Assembly: GCA_050290225.1 (NCBI GenBank)
Contig: JBNKHG010000056.1
Location: 146,632 to 210,631, forward strand
DNA: 64,000 nucleotides
Direction of reading: 5' to 3'
Source of the DNA: JBNKHG01 sp050290225
Lineage (GTDB): Bacteria > Pseudomonadota > Gammaproteobacteria > Pseudomonadales > Cellvibrionaceae
In this document: piece after piece, positions 54,801-63,788 of the stretch
Position numbering within the stretch: position 1 is the first letter of the stretch
Layout of the letters: every line of letters begins with the position of its first letter
The notes under the pieces: model-generated
What the model was told of the DNA's origin: nothing
Seen by the model: only the letters and a program-made list of their open reading frames with translations
Database searches by the model: none
Program-made: the position numbers and the translations under genes

Positions 54801-56337
54801 ACCAGCTCTTATAGGTGTCGTTGTCCATGGTCGCAATCTGTGTCGACATGGCCGACAACGCCTCGCGGTCCTCGGGCAGGTTCACGCCACGGGCCTGGAG
54901 CATGGACAGCAGCGCCTTGGATGTCGCCGGCAGCTCGCCGGTGTGGTACCCCGCCGACTTCAGCGCGCGCAACATTTCCAACAGGCTTTCCGGCACATTG
55001 AGATTGTCGGCGCCGATATTGTGCCGTCCCGGTGGGTGGTTGTAATAGACGATGGCGATTCGCTTGTCGGCATTGGCCTTTTCCTGCAGTGTCAGCCATT
55101 TCTGTAAGCGCTGGGTTTGCTGCGCAATGGCCGCGGCAACAGGCTGACTGCGGCGCAGCAAGGCCCCTGTCGCTGGGTCGATCTCCGACTCCGAGGCCAG
55201 CGCCAGAATCTGCGCCTGACTCACCCCTTGCAGTTCCGGCATGGCCAGGCGGTAGTGTATCGAATCTGCCGGCAGGCCCTGGGAAGAGAGCGCCCAGTCC
55301 GCCGTGCTCAACTCCATGACCCGAAGCCCTTTGAGCACAGGCAGGTCAAGCTCCCGCAGGCGCTCCGTGACCGTCTCCCGACCTTCGCCACCACCGATGA
55401 CGAAATCCTGCAGCGTCAGAACCGCCGCCGGTGTCCCCGCCATGCGATCCGCCATAAGGCGGGCGATGGTTTCAACGGCCTCAACACTGGGCTGCCCCCA
55501 GGTCGCGAGTATCGACACGCACTGCCAGTTCCCCGCTCCGCAGATCTGTCGATGAAGCGCCCAGTCGCCGTTAAGATCGCCGGTATTGTGATCCAGCAGC
55601 CAGAGAGTGCGGTGCCCCGGCCGCAGATCCCGGCCCAGACCGGCGCTGTCAAGCCAACGTGCCTCTCCCCCCTGGTGTAACGCAAAACGCAGTGACGACT
55701 GTTCCCGCAAGGGTGCCGCCGCTTGCCCGTCGAGCAGTGCAATCAGCGCTTCCGCATTGGCTGTCGAGCGATTGATCCAGTAGGCGCGCGCCTGCAACCA
55801 GTCCCGGTATTGCGGATAGCGTTGCTGGCTTTGCGCCAGGGATTCCGCGTTCAGTGACAACCCCTCGCTGCCGACAAACTGGCGGCTGAATTCCTCATCA
55901 AAGGCCTCCCCCCGCGCATCCCGTTGCAGAGCCATCAAACGGTTGTCACTGTGCAGTACGAAGTGCCGCTGGCCAGCGGCATAATGCATCGCCAACAGGC
56001 GCTCCACCGATTCACCAAATACCCCAGCCAGCATCAGGGTCGAACTCTCATTCAACAGGGACTGCAACTGGCGCTCGTCCAAACGTTCGACCTGGCTGAC
56101 AGTGCGAATGCTCAGGGACGCATCCGGATGCTTTTCCAGATAACGATGCGCCCCGGCCACCAGCGTTGGCGCCGATCGGTCCGATACAATAACCAGGGTC
56201 GATTGGGGCTTCGCCTGCAAAACCGGCACAAGGCCAAATATCAACAGCAGATAAGCCAACAGACTGATATAGGTGTGGCCACCTATCCAACGGACGCGCG
56301 AATGGGAAGTCAGGGTTCCAGTCGATTTAGTCATCAT
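51853..56337 (-). CDS. Exported, membrane-anchored CobN-like chelatase subunit
   Basis: 1494 residues, longer than typical CobN (~1250). CobN/ChlH large-subunit family: GWGEAPGKVMVWEDKLLIPGL, then a block around residue 700 with DLPGIYPYIVDGVGEG, QAKRRGLAVMVDHLTPPL, and the C-terminal GWEATSPELI region. Unlike canonical CobN it starts with a basic N terminus and a hydrophobic segment (ISLLAYLLLIFGLVPVLQA) like a signal sequence. It ends with a membrane helix (LLYVVVAACLLLFGFG), so the body should face the periplasm. The usual HFGTHG motif reads HVGRHS. No CobS or CobT is encoded nearby. The start ATG overlaps the DUF3325 stop as TGATG. Confidence 0.85.
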   Translation of the reverse strand: MMTKSTGTLTSHSRVRWIGGHTYISLLAYLLLIFGLVPVLQAKPQSTLVIVSDRSAPTLVAGAHRYLEKHPDASLSIRTVSQVERLDERQLQSLLNESSTLMLAGVFGESVERLLAMHYAAGQRHFVLHSDNRLMALQRDARGEAFDEEFSRQFVGSEGLSLNAESLAQSQQRYPQYRDWLQARAYWINRSTANAEALIALLDGQAAAPLREQSSLRFALHQGGEARWLDSAGLGRDLRPGHRTLWLLDHNTGDLNGDWALHRQICGAGNWQCVSILATWGQPSVEAVETIARLMADRMAGTPAAVLTLQDFVIGGGEGRETVTERLRELDLPVLKGLRVMELSTADWALSSQGLPADSIHYRLAMPELQGVSQAQILALASESEIDPATGALLRRSQPVAAAIAQQTQRLQKWLTLQEKANADKRIAIVYYNHPPGRHNIGADNLNVPESLLEMLRALKSAGYHTGELPATSKALLSMLQARGVNLPEDREALSAMSTQIATMDNDTYKSWFDRLPVKLREEMVKGPLGELHQRMVAQLTALCDLDDLTLRQSRLALLEESLHGTATNLHHALDGVRHRGRERALALLEQLETEYKKLIDATRRGATLNWRASEERLNALVEMGIEGIRGWGEAPGKVMVWEDKLLIPGLQFGNIFIGPQPPRGWELNEELLHANLSFPPPHQYLAFYHYIRDQFGADAVVHVGRHSTYEFLPRRGAGLGEDDYPMVVAGDLPGIYPYIVDGVGEGIQAKRRGLAVMVDHLTPPLAVTELYDGLLELRQLVESAEAASDDTSRHRAVATLREKIDELGLREELIASMDEELKVRSIGFDQVGESLLLHEVGHYLTHLQEGFMPLGLHVFGRDWSAEGVETMLSSMSQGGADQAQQRQWRRQLSASPKAEMTALLNGLNGHFVAPGKGNDPVRTPEALPTGRNFHALDGGLLPTKLGYDVGRRMASEILAGASGEVNAKEKSGANKQGVILWASDAVRDEGAMVAFGMKLLGVRPQWNSRGIVKGLERLPLSEDQPRRMDVVFTTSGLFRDLYGKHLELLDKAVLLALDASSERLRRDYPALSLALTEALKPLGEAAIGGDEPLALNQVATNWLAEARAALAAQPRISRAELGRSVSLRVFGIAPGSYGAGVNRMVERSGSWQDRRQLGEVYLKRMGHAYGVGLSGAPAGERFREQLAGVSRTFLGRASNLYGLIDNNDAFDYLGGLNLAVETVTGKVPDSAVINHASNEALRIDSLQDAVAAELRGRFFNPQWIKPLMKEGYAGARTMGSEFVEYLWGWEATSPELISDAVWKELKTVYIDDGLQLGLDDFLAEGDNRYVQTNILAVMLVAIDKGFWQASPETIAQLSGQFADNIIEHGNPGSGHTHANHPMYELVKAQLSAQRAAELEAVLAGSRMESEAVSDAPSVIREVQLDSAQLDQARIEPSPADPSNERTDQPVDVVEPDRESAIAESVLSPLLYVVVAACLLLFGFGVRRGMRGVA

Positions 56338-56786
56338 CAAAGTTTTCCGTTTGCGCTTTCGCGGCTTTTGGGAGAAATACAGGAACGAGGGATGGTTGCG
56401 GCCGCAGGGCGACCGATTGGGTTGGAATCTGTCAAATCGCCTTGCGCAGATGCCGATAACGCTGATCCCGCGGTTGCCGGGGCCCGGCAACCTCCGGACC
56501 ATTTCGCAATTGATCGCAGTGCCGCGGGACAAAAACTCAGGCACATCGCCACCACCAGGGCAGCGAAACCGGTACCCATGGCAAAGTACAGCACCGCAAA
56601 GCCGCGCGACTCATCGGTTACGCAAAATGCCAAACCCACCAGCAGTATCACCACCGCCAGCCTCCGGTTCGATCGACGCTGTCGAGGCGCGTCTGACATC
56701 ACCCGTCGCCAGTGGCGGTCCTGCTCCAGGGCAAGCAGCGCCATCGCCAGAAAGTTACACAGCATCGAAAGCAGCAAAGCACTCAT
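56337..56786 (-). CDS. DUF3325 membrane protein
   Basis: 149 residues with about three short membrane helices in the first ~100 (MSALLLSMLCNFLAMALLAL; LAVVILLVGLAFCV; FAALVVAMCLSFCPA). The last ~45 are unstructured. The family accompanies PepSY and DUF3649 proteins in siderophore/TonB loci; biochemical role unknown. Its ATG overlaps the PepSY stop as ATGA and its stop overlaps cobN. Confidence 0.8.
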   Translation of the reverse strand: MSALLLSMLCNFLAMALLALEQDRHWRRVMSDAPRQRRSNRRLAVVILLVGLAFCVTDESRGFAVLYFAMGTGFAALVVAMCLSFCPAALRSIAKWSGGCRAPATAGSALSASAQGDLTDSNPIGRPAAATIPRSCISPKSRESANGKL

Positions 56787-58360
56787 GCCCCCACCCCCGG
56801 CATTTGCGCTTCACACCGCACGGCGCTGGACATGCGCCCGCGTGCCCACCAGGCCATCAGGGCGATGCCAAGCAGGCCCAGATTCACCCCGGCAACGCCG
56901 GTCTGTTCGGCCCCGATACCAGGCGTCGAAGCACTGCCGCCACCAAGAAAATGGAGCAGCGGTGCGGCCAAGCCCGCCATGACAATGGCGGCGAGCTGTT
57001 GACGGCAGGCTACCGCAAGCGGGCGCCCCAAAGCGTGCAGGAGACTGAGCAGCCAGATGGCGTAAAACCCACCGGTTTCAAACAGTGCCCTGGGAGTCGG
57101 CACCTCTGTCAGCGCATAAATCCGGTTGCTGACCAGGTAGCCAAGCGTCGCCAGTAACAGGCCCGTTGTACTGGCCACAGTGACGGCCTCCACAGCCGTG
57201 AATCCAGCCACCGCCTGCCTCTCGTGCCGGCGGCGCCGTGTCGCCAGCCAGAAAAAAAAGCCGGTGGCAATCATCACGCAACTCAGGAGCCCACTGCCAA
57301 AATAGAGAAAACGCAATGGCCAGTGATCAAACTGCGCAAAGTGCAGCCCGACAAAAAAGCGCTGCAGTTGCATCATTGGTTTGATGTCGGTGGCATAAAG
57401 CCGCTCGCCACTGCCGGCATCAAAGTACACTTTATCGATATTCCAGCTCAGCTCGCCTCCGACCTGGCGCCCCATCTCAACCACAGCATTGGCATCACCC
57501 GCATGACGGAGCCGGATAAAACCCACTTCATCCCGCCAGTGTGCCTCTGCCTTCGCGCGCATGGCGTCCAGCGAAGCCAGCCCACCGGTTCGACCTGACG
57601 GTGGCCGCCGAAAGGTATCCGCCGCCTCGGCATAAAACGCGCCCCAGGCATCGGACTTGTCTGTGTAAACCAGTCGCCCGATATCCGGAACGTAAATTGA
57701 CATAAACACGATCAGTCCGGACAGGGTGATCAGGAAATGAAAGGGTAAAGCCAGCACAGAACTCAAATTGTGCAGATCGAGGTTGTTGCGCTGGAAAGAT
57801 TTATCGGTCCTGAATAAAAAGAATTCCGCAATAATTTTCCGGTGTACCACGACGCCGGACACCAGCAGAAGCAGCATTGCCATCGCCGCCGCGCCAACCA
57901 GATTGTGGCCCAGCCCCTTCCAGTTCAGATTTAACCGGAAGTGAAAAGGGAAGAAAAAACCGCTGGCCCCCAGCGTCTCATTACCTGTCCGGCCTTCATT
58001 CCCGATGGGCAGGCCCCGGTGGGGATCGATCTTCTCGCTGACAAACACACCGTCGGCGCGCTGATAGAAAAAACGGAAATAGGGCGTGCGCTCGTCCGGC
58101 AGACTGCTTCCCCACTGTCTCGCACCCGCCGCAAGCAATTCGTCAATATGGGGGCGTAAAACGCTGTCGAGTGAGACGTTTTGCGAGAGGCTGTCGTGGT
58201 TTAACGCCGGCGCCTCGATATCTGACATCATCCAGCGATCGATCTCGCGATCGAACACCGACAGGCTGCCCATCCAGAACACCACCATCAGCAGGCTGCC
58301 AAACATTACCCCCGCCCAGCTGTGCACCGTTGTCATTGACCGCCGAAAATCGCCGCTCAT
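56783..58360 (-). CDS. PepSY-domain membrane protein (putative reductase)
   Basis: 525 residues from the ATG at 58360, which overlaps the DUF3649 stop as ATGA. It has PepSY-TM architecture: helix with MTTVHSWAGVMFGSLL, a long periplasmic PepSY region, helices with GLGHNLVGAAAMAMLLLLVSG, LHNLSSVLALPFHFLITLSG and GLHFAQFDHWPLRFLYFGSG, and two or more C-terminal helices. Several His occur in or near helices and could bind heme. Related proteins reduce ferric siderophores in the periplasm; here reduction of cobalt in corrinoids is a possible but untested role. Confidence 0.85.
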   Translation of the reverse strand: MSGDFRRSMTTVHSWAGVMFGSLLMVVFWMGSLSVFDREIDRWMMSDIEAPALNHDSLSQNVSLDSVLRPHIDELLAAGARQWGSSLPDERTPYFRFFYQRADGVFVSEKIDPHRGLPIGNEGRTGNETLGASGFFFPFHFRLNLNWKGLGHNLVGAAAMAMLLLLVSGVVVHRKIIAEFFLFRTDKSFQRNNLDLHNLSSVLALPFHFLITLSGLIVFMSIYVPDIGRLVYTDKSDAWGAFYAEAADTFRRPPSGRTGGLASLDAMRAKAEAHWRDEVGFIRLRHAGDANAVVEMGRQVGGELSWNIDKVYFDAGSGERLYATDIKPMMQLQRFFVGLHFAQFDHWPLRFLYFGSGLLSCVMIATGFFFWLATRRRRHERQAVAGFTAVEAVTVASTTGLLLATLGYLVSNRIYALTEVPTPRALFETGGFYAIWLLSLLHALGRPLAVACRQQLAAIVMAGLAAPLLHFLGGGSASTPGIGAEQTGVAGVNLGLLGIALMAWWARGRMSSAVRCEAQMPGVGA

Positions 58361-58698
58361 AATCCTGTTCTCGCAATATAGGGCAGCAATGGCCACAACA
58401 GCGCGGGCAGCAGCCCCAGCACCAACAGTCGCGGCCACAATAATCCACCGGCGAACCCCCACACCAGCAGCGACAGATAGAGCAAAAAGCTCAGCATCGA
58501 GGCTGTCACCACCGCTTCGCTCTCGCTCATGCCGGCGAACGCCAATGCGAGTCCGAGCAACATCGCCAGGAGCTTGGCGAGAAAATAGCCACCAAGCGTG
58601 GCGCACGCCGGACGCACCAGTCGCGCCCACCGGAGGCCAGGCCTTTGCGACTCAACACGCTTGCTGCCCGTTGTCGGCCTCTCCATCCCGTCCATCAT
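58357..58698 (-). CDS. DUF3649 membrane protein
   Basis: 113 residues with a basic N terminus and about three membrane helices (LGGYFLAKLLAMLLGLALAFAG; VVTASMLSFLLYLSLLVWGFAGG; LLVLGLLPALLWPLLPYI). The family is regularly encoded directly before PepSY proteins in TonB receptor loci. Overlaps the PepSY gene by 4 bp. No catalytic motif seen. Confidence 0.82.
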   Translation of the reverse strand: MMDGMERPTTGSKRVESQRPGLRWARLVRPACATLGGYFLAKLLAMLLGLALAFAGMSESEAVVTASMLSFLLYLSLLVWGFAGGLLWPRLLVLGLLPALLWPLLPYIARTGL

Positions 58699-58726
58699 GA
58701 ATTATTCAGCTCTGTTGCCCCTCGCC

Positions 58727-60823
58727 TTAGAGAAAGCGATATTCCAGTCCCACCACCGCATATCGGCCGGGCGCCGCATAGCCCAGACCCTCTTCTATGT
58801 CCTCGTCCAACAGGTTTTCAAGGCGCGCATTGACCACCAACCCCTCCCTGAATTGCCAGTGCGCAGAGGCGTCAAACCGCAGATATTCCTTCATCTCGAC
58901 ATCGCCCTTCCAGCGCAGGCGCGGTCCGGAATAATAGGCGTTGATTCCCAGGTTCAATGCTGTTCCCTGAAATTGAAGTCCCAGGTTGGCCTTGTTGCGG
59001 GCGATTTGTACGGTGCGCGCCCAGTCGTCGCCCACGGCGCGATGATGGGAGTCGGTGTAGGTGTAATTGCCGTCAAGTCGCCATTGCTCAGAGAGTTGGT
59101 AGGAAGCGCGCAGCTCCACGCCCGAGCTTCGGGCTTCCTGGCCGTTGTTGTACTGCCCAAATCCTGAACTGCGTCGGGGGTTGGCGATGCTGTAATCAAA
59201 GAAAATCACGTCCTCGATGCGGGTGTTCCAGTACGCCAGTTCAGTTTCCAGACGATCTGCGAATGCGTGATGCCGAATACCCAACTCAAAGGAACGGCCG
59301 GTTTCCGGTTGCAGGCTACTGTCGCCATAACCGGGATTGAACAGCTGGGACATGGTCGCGGGCTTGAAACTGGTACCCAGATTCGCGTAACCACTGGTGA
59401 CAGAGGACAGATCCCATACCACCCCCAAATTGCCGGTCACCTCCTCTCCCCAGCTGTCGTAATCGTCAAAACGCAGGCCAACGCCCAGCGACAGGGATTC
59501 GTCCAGCAATTTGATCTCCGTATTGGCATAGAGAGAACGTTGAGCGTCGTTATTATCGGCGGTTCCGTAAGTGCCGCTCTGCCCGGACTGTTGCTTCTGG
59601 TATTCAAATCCACCGAGCAAAGACACTGTGCCCACGTTGTAATGCAACCGATAATCCAGTTGTCGACTGACATCCCGATAGTTGGCCAGCAGGTCTCTGT
59701 TTTCCGCCGGGTCGATGGTCAGCGGCGTTACACTGATACCCCGGCTGCGGTCGTAGATGTAGAGCAGGTCTCCCTTTTGGGAACCGGCAACAATACCGTC
59801 GACGGTCGCAATCTGGGTGCCGAGAAATCCATCGTCGCGGTCATTGATCTGATAACGGTTTTCCGCCCGGCTCAGTTTCAGGTGCTGACTCAGTTCCGCG
59901 CTCAGGCTGTGGTCAAACCAGAGGCTGTAGACCTTTTCACGGGTTTCACTGTGGTTATTCGGGTCCGGCGTCTGGAATGCCCAATGCATCGCGCGACTGT
60001 CCAACGCACTGTAGGTTTCGTCCAGCTCGGCCGCGCCAAAGCTGTTATCCAGGCTTAACAGGCTGGCGCCGACAGTTATCGCGTCCCGTTCATAGCTGCT
60101 CTTGAGCTGCAGGCTTTTGTCCTTAAAAAACTCATACTTGTGGATGTTTTCGCTGTCTGTCTTGGAGGTGTTGAGTGAGAGGTTCACATTACCGCCTGCC
60201 GCGTTAACAGTATTGCGAACCGACACACTGTGTTTTTCCCAATCCAGGGAGCCACGCTCGATGTCCAATGCGGCTGACGCCTGCTTACCGGATTTGGTGG
60301 TGATCACAATCACCCCGGCGGTGGCATTGGCACCGTATAACGTGGCTTGTGGGCCCCGGATGATTTCCAGGCTTTCGATCAGTTGGGGGTCAATCTGGCT
60401 GAACAGATTACGGGTGTTACCACCGCTGGCTGTATTGATTTTGACGCCGTCGAGAACCACCAGCACATTGTCGGCATCCAGACCACGCACTTTCAGGTAG
60501 TTGTACTGACCGACACCACCAGCCTGCTTGAATTCGATACCGGCCTGCTTGCGCAACACTTCGGTAACATCGCTGTAGGCTTCCCGGCTGATGTCCAGTT
60601 CGTCAACCACCGTTACCATGTGACTGAACTCATTGACCGATTTGGGAATCTTGCCACCGACAACCCAGACCTCTCCCATGTGCCCGGGATAAGTTTGCTC
60701 CGCATCTTTGCGATTGCCTTTAGCTTTAACTGACTGTTCTTCAAACCCACAAACCGGGGTTGCAGTACTTGCACACGCGCAAATCAGCGCACAGCGTGCG
60801 CTCCACTTATTTACTGAAAACAT
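58727..60823 (-). CDS. btuB: BtuB-like TonB-dependent outer-membrane receptor
   Basis: 698 residues from the ATG at 60823, which has GGAGG about 9 bp upstream. Signal peptide ending near VCGFEE, then a plug domain (VTEVLRKQAGIEF, YLKVRGLDADNVLVVLDGVKIN, IEIIRGP-type motif SLEIIRGPQATLYGANATAGVIVI) and a 22-strand-type barrel ending in an aromatic-containing YRFL. Plug sequence resembles BtuB, and the operon sits behind a cobalamin riboswitch, so cobalamin or another corrinoid is the likely ligand. Confidence 0.87.
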   Translation of the reverse strand: MFSVNKWSARCALICACASTATPVCGFEEQSVKAKGNRKDAEQTYPGHMGEVWVVGGKIPKSVNEFSHMVTVVDELDISREAYSDVTEVLRKQAGIEFKQAGGVGQYNYLKVRGLDADNVLVVLDGVKINTASGGNTRNLFSQIDPQLIESLEIIRGPQATLYGANATAGVIVITTKSGKQASAALDIERGSLDWEKHSVSVRNTVNAAGGNVNLSLNTSKTDSENIHKYEFFKDKSLQLKSSYERDAITVGASLLSLDNSFGAAELDETYSALDSRAMHWAFQTPDPNNHSETREKVYSLWFDHSLSAELSQHLKLSRAENRYQINDRDDGFLGTQIATVDGIVAGSQKGDLLYIYDRSRGISVTPLTIDPAENRDLLANYRDVSRQLDYRLHYNVGTVSLLGGFEYQKQQSGQSGTYGTADNNDAQRSLYANTEIKLLDESLSLGVGLRFDDYDSWGEEVTGNLGVVWDLSSVTSGYANLGTSFKPATMSQLFNPGYGDSSLQPETGRSFELGIRHHAFADRLETELAYWNTRIEDVIFFDYSIANPRRSSGFGQYNNGQEARSSGVELRASYQLSEQWRLDGNYTYTDSHHRAVGDDWARTVQIARNKANLGLQFQGTALNLGINAYYSGPRLRWKGDVEMKEYLRFDASAHWQFREGLVVNARLENLLDEDIEEGLGYAAPGRYAVVGLEYRFL

Positions 60824-60896
60824 TTTCTCAGCCTCCAAAAAGAAAACCGCACGGCCCACTCATCAGATCCGGGCGGGAAACTCTCACAGCCTTCAC

Positions 60897-62156
60897 TCAG
60901 GCACGAAAAAGTGGCAGAGCTCCGCCCTGCCATCCTGGGAAACAGCCACTGGCGTCGGCAATCCCAAACTGGCTTTGCACCTGGGCGGAAAGCACCGCCC
61001 GGTAGTCGGTGCTGACAGGAAGATCGAGGCCGTCTTCAAGCATCTCGCGGCTGAACTCATCCGGTAAATCGCCATAAATACGACCGCCCTTTACGTCACT
61101 GCCCAACACGAACATTGCCGTGGCGCGACCATGGTCGGCGCCGAGCCGGGCGTTCTCCACCACATTGCGGCCGAAATCTGTGAGGGTGACAACCGTGACG
61201 TCATCACGGCGATGGCCAAGATCCGCCATAAACGCAGCCAGTGAGCGAGCCAGATCTTCCGCCATTCGCGGGAAGGGCCCATCCATAGAAGCGGCGTTGC
61301 TGTGAGTATCCCAGGTGCCCTTGCCATCGGGGCTGGTGCGGGACTCCGCAAAGGCCAGTTGCAAGCCGACATCGGCTTTGATCAGGCGGGCGATGTCCCG
61401 GAGGCTGGCGGCGAGACTGGACCCCTCGGGATAGGTCACCGCCGTTGTCGGTTGGGCGCCGAGTATCCGGCTAAGCTCGAGGCTGGCGCTCACCGCGTTG
61501 GAAAGACGACCACCACGATGTTCCTTATACAGGGCTTCCATAGCGGCGAGATTGCCATCCGCTTGTCCAGCGGCAAACCCCAGGAGTTGAAGATCTGCTT
61601 GAGCCGTTATCGGGTCGTGCCCGTAAAAAATTCGCGGCCGTTTTTCAGTCATGGATACCGCCGGTAACAATGCATTGCCACGATCCAGGGAACGACTGAG
61701 ACGATACATCCAGCCGTCCCGGTAGGTAGCATTGCCGGGCGCGCCAGTCTCCCACCACATCTGAGCCCTGCCGTGGGCGCGGGTACTATCCGGGGAACCC
61801 ACACCGTGAACGATCGCCAAACGTCCCTCTTGGTAAAAGGGCAGTAAGTCAGCCAGGGACGGATGCAAGCCAAACCCCTCACCCAGATCCAGCCGACTGT
61901 CGGCGCGACCGCTGCCCGGTGGCGACAACATCAAATTGGGTCGTAGCGCCGCCAGACTGCTATTGCCGTAGGGTGCTACGGCCAGCAAACCATCCATGCC
62001 AAAGCGTTGGAAAATGGTCACCAGTATTTTTTTGCGTCCCCCTGGACCGGGGATGCTGATCGGGTTCGCGCTGATACCGGGCACAGCACCCAGCAGCAGG
62101 GCACCGGCCGCAGACCGAATTATCTGGCGCCGGGTAACTTTCCTGGATTCTTTCAT
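60897..62156 (-). CDS. DUF1501 protein with Tat signal
   Basis: 419 residues from the second of two adjacent ATGs, which has AGGAGG 5 bp upstream. The N terminus TRRQIIRSAAGALLLGAVPGISA is a twin-arginine signal. The body has the DUF1501/sulfatase-like pattern (LVTIFQRFGMDGL, VHGVGSPDSTRAHGRAQMWWETG, VVTLTDFGRN, DHGRATAMFVLG). DUF1501 and DUF1800 proteins are typically encoded as a pair. Function unknown. Confidence 0.9.
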   Translation of the reverse strand: MKESRKVTRRQIIRSAAGALLLGAVPGISANPISIPGPGGRKKILVTIFQRFGMDGLLAVAPYGNSSLAALRPNLMLSPPGSGRADSRLDLGEGFGLHPSLADLLPFYQEGRLAIVHGVGSPDSTRAHGRAQMWWETGAPGNATYRDGWMYRLSRSLDRGNALLPAVSMTEKRPRIFYGHDPITAQADLQLLGFAAGQADGNLAAMEALYKEHRGGRLSNAVSASLELSRILGAQPTTAVTYPEGSSLAASLRDIARLIKADVGLQLAFAESRTSPDGKGTWDTHSNAASMDGPFPRMAEDLARSLAAFMADLGHRRDDVTVVTLTDFGRNVVENARLGADHGRATAMFVLGSDVKGGRIYGDLPDEFSREMLEDGLDLPVSTDYRAVLSAQVQSQFGIADASGCFPGWQGGALPLFRA

Positions 62157-62175
62157 CATTGCCTCCTGAGCCGGC

Positions 62176-63371
62176 TCAGTGGTATTGGAATTCGGGGGAC
62201 ATCAACCACATCTGATTATCCGTGGTGGATGTCGTCACCGCAGGCAGCGTGATGCCATTCAGTTCACCACCCGCCAGGGTGCGGGCGAACACAAAGCGGC
62301 CCATCAGCGATGCGGGCTCCAGCCAGTACTCCCCGCTGTCGGAATAGCCACCTTCATCAAGATAACCGTAGAGTGGTTGGCCCATCCGGCCCAACCATTC
62401 TGTAATCAAACCGGCTCCACTCTGCGATGTCCCGGCGGAGGACGCCATGGCGTTCACCGCGGCTTTGCCGGCCGCGCCTGTGTCATCCGCACCATCGACC
62501 TCCGCACTGTCGACCTCCGCGTCCAGAGTTCGCAAGGCACTGACCACAAAGCGCCAAGGTGTCTTCAGGCGTGGCTCAGCGGCGCGTCGCCAGAATTCAG
62601 GGCTGCGTAACATCGTGGCAAGCACCTGCGCGATGTTGCCCTCGCTTTGCAAAGATGCTGGTTTGCTCCCACCAACAAATCGGAAAATCCACCCAGTGCG
62701 TGCAGGCGTAAAACATCGCGCTCCAGCGACCAGTGCCAGGGCTTGGCGGCAAAGCTTTCACCACTGACGTAAAAGTGGTTCTGCCAGAAAGAGGTCATTA
62801 CCTCGCGCAACTGGTTCCGGGCATACAGGGCATGGAACAGCTTTTGCGCTCGTTGTTGCGGCAAATAGTCGCTGTCGAGATTTGCTCTGCCCTGTTCTTC
62901 GGAAAAGTTTTTTACCGCCGCGGCAATGACCTGGAAGTCCACCGACGTCTCATCACGCGACGGCAGTAATCCGGGATAAAAACGCCGCATATGGGCACTG
63001 AGCTGGCTGAAACCCGCGTACTGAGCCATCAGGTCAGCATCACTGTATTGAGCCGCGTCCAACGCTGCCAGATGATTTTGCAATTCAGCTTCGGGCAGTT
63101 CACCGATGAGTTGGGTGGCAAACCACCGATCGACGCCAAGCTGCTGTACCGCATCAATGTCGCCGGGGCGGGCACCAAACGTAAAACGCGCGAGCAGAAT
63201 TTCGGCCGCGCGACGGTCATCCAGTCCAGCCTCTTGATAAGCTGAACGGATATTTGCCCGCAGCAGGGATTCGGAATCCAGTGTGGATTGACAGGCGCTC
63301 AGAACCATCAAGGTGGCGAGCACAAAACAGTGGCGCAGCCCCCTCCGGGACAGCAAGACATTAAAAAACAC
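62176..63371 (-). pseudogene. DUF1800 protein, internally deleted and frameshifted
   Basis: The N-terminal part (lipobox LSAC after a hydrophobic segment, then ILLARFTFGARPGDIDAVQQLGVDRWFA, MTSFWQNHFYVSG, LERDVLRLHALGGFSDLL) runs to about 62650 in one frame. The C-terminal part (EGNIAQVLATMLRSPEFWRR to ...MSPEFQYH) follows in another frame. The middle of the family, with the NENYARE-type block, is absent, about 150-200 residues. The likely start is GTG at 63371. First gene after the riboswitch. Confidence 0.75.
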
Positions 63372-63437
63372 AGCGCTTCTCCCGCCGCTGCATCCCCACA
63401 GACGGCTGTACGGTTCCGGGTCGACTGACCGGGAGAA
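63365..63437 (-). promoter_or_regulatory. Long inverted repeat at the DUF1800 translation start
   Basis: TTCTCCCG (near 63377) pairs with CGGGAGAA (near 63430), enclosing about 45 bp with further pairing (ACGGCTGT / ACAGCCGT-type). It lies between the riboswitch aptamer and the first gene, where an expression platform that hides or frees the ribosome site would be. Confidence 0.4.
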
Positions 63438-63529
63438 GTAAAAAGGAGAGCGAATGCCAGCATCACAGGAGCCGCACGGCACCCGGATCGAACACGCCCT
63501 CGGCACCCCGCCGCGGTGAGTCACGTATT

Positions 63530-63745
63530 CCAGGCCGGTCTCCGGGCTTGCAGATTCATCAATGATGTAACGTCCCACCTTCCCATACTCATCGAACTGT
63601 CCGGTTTTCGAACCGGTCCAATGCTGTACAGTGGTTGCAGAGGCCCGAGAGGGCTTGCCTGGGAGTCTTATCTGCTTACCGTTGCGGGGGCAGCACAGGC
63701 ATTGCAAAACGCTTCCACGTTAATGCGCACCTGTTTCCCGTTTCA
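63530..63745 (-). ncRNA. Cobalamin (B12) riboswitch
   Basis: On the minus strand the 3' B12 box AAGCCCGGAGACCGGCC is at 63533-63549, the conserved core TGCTGCCCCCGCAACGGTAA lies at about 63676-63695 and the GGTG segment (ACAGGTGCG) at 63726-63734. These three blocks in this order and spacing are diagnostic for the cobalamin aptamer. It should lower expression of the 12.5-kb operon when cobalamin is plentiful. Confidence 0.93.
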
Positions 63746-63788
63746 TCCCTCTGCCGGGAACAGCAGAGAGACACCTGAAACGGGCGCG

